DNA from: Labilithrix luteola
GTDB lineage: Bacteria; Myxococcota_A; Polyangia; Polyangiales; Polyangiaceae
DNA: 7,905 bases
NCBI GenBank assembly: GCA_026225435.1
Contig: JAMFST010000101.1
Coordinates: forward strand, 1-7,905
Direction of reading: 5' to 3'
A program made the position numbers and the translations under genes. The number at the start of each line of letters is the position of its first letter. Position 1 is the first letter of the stretch. The notes under the pieces were generated by a model. The model worked only from the letters and a program-made list of their open reading frames with translations. It made no database searches and was not told where the DNA came from. Below, in pieces: positions 6,001 through 7,905 of this stretch.

Positions 6001-6612
6001 ATGTTCAAGAAGACGATTGTGGGGATGTCCGTCGCGTTCGCCGTGGCCATCGCCGCCAGCCCGGTGGCGACCGCCGCGGGCAGTGACGTCAGCGCGTGGA
6101 CCAACAAGAACGTCGTCATCGAGAACGCGATGACCCGGCGCGAGCTGCTGTCCGAAGGGACGCCGCTCACCGGACCGGCGGGCACCGAAGGGGGCTGGAC
6201 CTCGTCGCCCGCGATCCTCGGCTCCGACGCGAACTACTACAACCGCGCCTACTGGCAGATCGTGCCGAGCGGCGAGGGGTATCTGATCCAGAACGCGACG
6301 ACCAAGCGCGAGCTCCTGTCCGACGGCGCGCCGGTGACCAAGCCCGAAGGCGGCTGGACCGCCGCGCCGAAGGTCGTCGGCGCCGACTCGAACTACTACG
6401 GGCGAGCCATCTGGAAGATCACCCCGAGCGGCGAGGGGTTCCTCATCCAGAACGTGATGACCAAGCGCTACCTGCTCTCCGACGGCGCCCCGCTCGCCGC
6501 CGCCCGCGGCACCGAGGGGGGCTGGCTCAAGAGCCCCAAGGTCGTCGGCGCCGACGCGAACTATTACAACCGCGCGATCTGGAAGATTGCCGCTGTCGGC
6601 TCGACCCCCTGA
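6001..6612 (+). CDS. Secreted triple-repeat protein, probable beta-trefoil (203 aa)
   Basis: I do not recognise a named family. The N-terminus is a Sec signal peptide (MFKK, hydrophobic core, ATAAG with likely cleavage after Ala26 or close by). There is no lipobox, so the product should be periplasmic, outer-membrane associated or exported. The mature part is three tandem repeats of about 53-56 residues (39-94, 95-147, 148-203). Each has the order [VL]I[EQ]N..T[KR]R.LLS[DE]G.P, then GGW, ..P.[IV][LV]G[AS]D[AS]NYY[NG]RA.W.I, with PSGEG[YF] closing the first two. Three units of about 50 residues with one Trp (YW or IW) per unit match the three-fold size and rhythm of ricin-type and other beta-trefoils; this assignment is inference from pattern. 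There are no cysteines and no catalytic motif, so binding (sugar or protein) is more likely than catalysis. A strong RBS and upstream hairpin suggest high expression from its own promoter. Confidence 0.88.
   Translation: MFKKTIVGMSVAFAVAIAASPVATAAGSDVSAWTNKNVVIENAMTRRELLSEGTPLTGPAGTEGGWTSSPAILGSDANYYNRAYWQIVPSGEGYLIQNATTKRELLSDGAPVTKPEGGWTAAPKVVGADSNYYGRAIWKITPSGEGFLIQNVMTKRYLLSDGAPLAAARGTEGGWLKSPKVVGADANYYNRAIWKIAAVGSTP
6115..6609 (+). repeat. Three tandem repeat units within the secreted protein
   Basis: Unit 1 is 6115-6282, unit 2 is 6283-6441 and unit 3 is 6442-6609. Units 2 and 3 are the closest (for example KVVGAD.NYY.RAIWKI is shared). Unit 1 diverges (AILGSDANYYNRAYWQI). Unit 2 lacks the two-to-three-residue GT insertion seen before GGW in units 1 and 3. 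This fits internal duplication of a single ancestral segment. Confidence 0.85.
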
Positions 6613-6644
6613 CGGGTTGCTCTAGCGTAGCCTGTCCGTCGACG

Positions 6645-7145
6645 ATGTTCGACCTCGCGCGGCTCGTGATCTGGGCCGTCGCGTTCTGGTGGTGCGCTCG
6701 TCACGGCGGCTGGCTCGGGCGAGTGGCGCTGCTGGTGCTCGCGGCGTCTCTGTACCTCTTCGTCCTCGAGGTAGTCTCCGGCATCACCGTCCGTGACGAT
6801 GGGCCGATGTCACCCGTCGGCTCGATGATCCTCGTCTTCATCGGCCCGTCGGCGATGCCACGCGGCGCCTTGCCGCATGGGGTGCCTTTCGGCACGTTCT
6901 ACCTCGCCCACACGTACGCGCCCGGGTTGCTGCTGGTGGTCGCACTCTGGCTGTTGGCGCGAGCGTTCGACCGGCGCGCGGCCGACCTCCCCATGGCCCG
7001 GCAGGAGGCCGCGATGCAGCTGGACCGCGTGCACCTGTCGCTGACCCTCTACGCGATCGTGTGCGTGTTCCAGATCGGCGCCCGCGCGCTGCCGCGCATT
7101 CTCGGCGGCGACTTCGGCAGCGGGCGGATCGAGAGCGCGGAGTGA
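6645..7145 (+). CDS. Small polytopic membrane protein of unknown function (166 aa)
   Basis: The start is ATG 6645, 32 bp after the stop of the triple-repeat gene. The same frame is open further upstream only because of GC-rich composition. The product has four or five hydrophobic segments (about residues 4-18, 24-46, 56-71, 84-106 and 130-147) joined by short loops. An acidic/basic cytoplasmic-type loop (RAFDRRAADLPMARQEAAMQLDR) lies at 106-128. I recognise no family motif, cysteine pattern or catalytic signature. There is no Shine-Dalgarno sequence. TAGCCT (6628-6633) sits 11 bases before the ATG and could be a -10 element for a very short leader, or the gene may be read through from the upstream gene. 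It converges with the minus-strand gene at 7150, with 4 bp between the stops. Confidence 0.75.
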   Translation: MFDLARLVIWAVAFWWCARHGGWLGRVALLVLAASLYLFVLEVVSGITVRDDGPMSPVGSMILVFIGPSAMPRGALPHGVPFGTFYLAHTYAPGLLLVVALWLLARAFDRRAADLPMARQEAAMQLDRVHLSLTLYAIVCVFQIGARALPRILGGDFGSGRIESAE

Positions 7146-7153
7146 CGCGTCAC
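7142..7153. other. 12-bp perfect palindrome holding both convergent stop codons
   Basis: GTGACGCGTCAC is its own reverse complement. The TGA at 7143-7145 ends the plus-strand membrane protein gene and the TCA at 7150-7152 is the stop of the minus-strand gene. It is too short for a terminator stem with a loop and may be coincidental. Confidence 0.5.
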
Positions 7154-7683
7154 GCGTCCGCGAGGCTGGGCGTGCGCACGGGGACCGGCTCGCCCATCGC
7201 GAGCAGGATGTGCTCGATGGCCCGCGCGCGGCTGCGGCTGCGCAGGGGGCCGCCGCTGCCAGCGTAGACCGCGGCGAGGGCGCGCAGCGCGGCAAGGGCG
7301 GCGGGCTTGCGCTCGGCGCTGAAGGTGTCGGAGCCGAGGCGGCGCCAGAGGAGCGATTCGAGCGCGCGCGGACGGCGGACGAGGGCGGCGGCGGCGCGGG
7401 TCACCAGCTCGTCCGAGGTGGGATCGGTCCGCATCGCGCGCAGGTAGAAGCCGACGGCGCCATTCGTCCGGGCGATCGAGCGAGCGCACGCATCGCCGGC
7501 ATCGGCCAGGGCTCTCGCGCGTTCTTGCGGGGTGGTCGACTTCGCCGCCCGGTCCCGGGCGTCACGGAGCGCTTCGCGGATGGCCCCGCCTCCCCGTCGA
7601 CCCGAGAGAGCTGGCCGCATGCGAAACAAGAGAAACGCCGCGAAGATCGCCGTCGAGAGCAGCAGCCAGATACGAGCGTCCAC
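7150..7683 (-). CDS. N-terminally membrane-anchored helical (TPR-like) protein, unknown function (177 aa)
   Basis: The start is GTG 7683, giving MDARIWLLLSTAIFAAFLLFRMR. One transmembrane segment (about residues 4-20) is followed by Arg/Lys residues, so the rest probably lies in the cytoplasm. Residues 35-165 are Ala/Arg/Leu-rich and predicted helical. ERARALADAGDACARSIARTNGAVGFYLRAMRTDP (split at 54-70 and 71-88) has the spacing of a TPR-like helical pair, with the typical 'A...YLRA...DP' ending. The remaining helices are less clear. There are no catalytic motifs. The downstream stop faces the membrane-protein gene, and the start is divergent from the signal-peptide gene at 7787. TACGTT on the minus strand (7699-7694) ends 10 bases before the GTG and no Shine-Dalgarno sequence is present, so a very short leader is possible. 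Confidence 0.72.
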   Translation of the reverse strand: MDARIWLLLSTAIFAAFLLFRMRPALSGRRGGGAIREALRDARDRAAKSTTPQERARALADAGDACARSIARTNGAVGFYLRAMRTDPTSDELVTRAAAALVRRPRALESLLWRRLGSDTFSAERKPAALAALRALAAVYAGSGGPLRSRSRARAIEHILLAMGEPVPVRTPSLADA

Positions 7684-7751
7684 GATAGCGGCGAACGTAG
7701 GGCAACCGCCGCCCGGTGGGCATGGGAATGACGGCCTCGCTCAGCCGAAAG

Positions 7752-7780
7752 TTGCCAGGTCGAGGTCGTTTGGGCACATT
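7752..7780 (+). promoter_or_regulatory. Candidate promoter for the right-edge gene, placing +1 at its GTG
   Basis: TTGCCA (7752-7757, five of six matches to TTGACA) is separated by exactly 17 bp from CACATT (7775-7780, three of six matches to TATAAT). The start codon GTG lies 6 bases after the -10 candidate, so transcription would begin at or next to the start codon. Confidence 0.35.
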
Positions 7781-7786
7781 GAAGAT

Positions 7787-7905
7787 GTGCGGCTCCCGAA
7801 GAAGCTCCTTCCGCTGGCCGGCCGTCTCCTGGCTCTGGCCACGGTCACCGGCGCCTCCATGCTCGTCGGCAGCGACGCCTCGGCCGACATCTACTCGTAC
7901 ACCGA
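7787..7905 (+). CDS. Exported protein, N-terminus only; resembles DUF4124/lytic-transglycosylase-type start
   Basis: Only 39 codons plus two bases are present before the window ends. GTG 7787 is the only plausible in-frame start. It gives MRLPKKLLPLAG..., a typical Sec signal peptide with a basic n-region, a Leu/Ala/Val core and an ASA cleavage site (31-33). The mature protein starts DIYSYT and continues. From memory, DUF4124 domains and many deltaproteobacterial lytic transglycosylases begin their mature part with a 'DIYRYVD.(D/E)G..HFT(N/D)' strand, which this resembles. This rests on about seven residues, so the family call is tentative while the signal peptide is firm. No Shine-Dalgarno sequence precedes the GTG. 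Confidence 0.7.
   Translation, partial: MRLPKKLLPLAGRLLALATVTGASMLVGSDASADIYSYT

Noticed and set aside
6096..6644. Upstream extension of the small membrane protein through the triple-repeat gene
   Set aside because: The extension is an Arg/Asp-rich shadow of the repeat protein. Hydrophobic, protein-like sequence begins only at ATG 6645.
1..7905. Defence system, mobile element, CRISPR array or biosynthetic cluster
   Set aside because: I found no transposase, integrase, nuclease, reverse transcriptase, spaced direct repeats or synthase modules. The gene set is housekeeping plus envelope proteins.

Overview
This is a GC-rich window in which most genes are tightly packed. It looks like chromosomal DNA from a myxobacterium-like organism (Myxococcota, formerly Deltaproteobacteria). 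That placement is an inference from base composition, GC-rich third codon positions, two small Cys-rich lipoproteins of a style common in that phylum, and several genes with no Shine-Dalgarno sequence. I see no insertion sequence, integrase, CRISPR array, tRNA, rRNA or phage gene.

Layout. Positions 1-611 (minus) hold the N-terminal two thirds or so of an extended-SDR NAD(P)-dependent epimerase/reductase of the dihydroflavonol-reductase/HpnA type. Divergent from it is a small Cys-rich lipoprotein gene (722-1084, plus). It meets, tail to tail, a three-gene minus-strand cluster. In transcription order this cluster is a Cys-rich lipoprotein with a poly-aspartate tail (3203 to 2493), mannose-1-phosphate guanylyltransferase (2458 to 1364) and a mini-GNAT acetyltransferase (1364 to 1089); the last two overlap in a TGATG junction. 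A 375-bp intergenic region (3204-3578) separates this cluster from a plus-strand block: glutamyl-tRNA synthetase gltX (3579-5015), a CPBP/CAAX-like membrane protein overlapping gltX by 4 bp (5012-5941), a secreted protein made of three tandem repeats that I read as a probable beta-trefoil (6001-6612), and a small polytopic membrane protein (6645-7145). A minus-strand gene for a membrane-anchored helical, TPR-like protein (7683 to 7150) converges on that block. At the right edge a divergent gene begins (7787 onward, plus); its signal peptide and first mature residues resemble the start of DUF4124/lytic-transglycosylase-type envelope proteins.

How the genes fit together. gltX is housekeeping translation. 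ManC makes GDP-mannose for cell-surface polysaccharide, and the SDR could also act on nucleotide sugars or lipids. Five of the other seven protein genes encode envelope or secreted products. No single pathway or defence system ties the window together. The most notable items are the three-fold-repeat secreted protein with a strong hairpin just before its ribosome-binding site, the CPBP-like protein with an altered active-site motif, and signs that several genes are transcribed with very short or no leaders.
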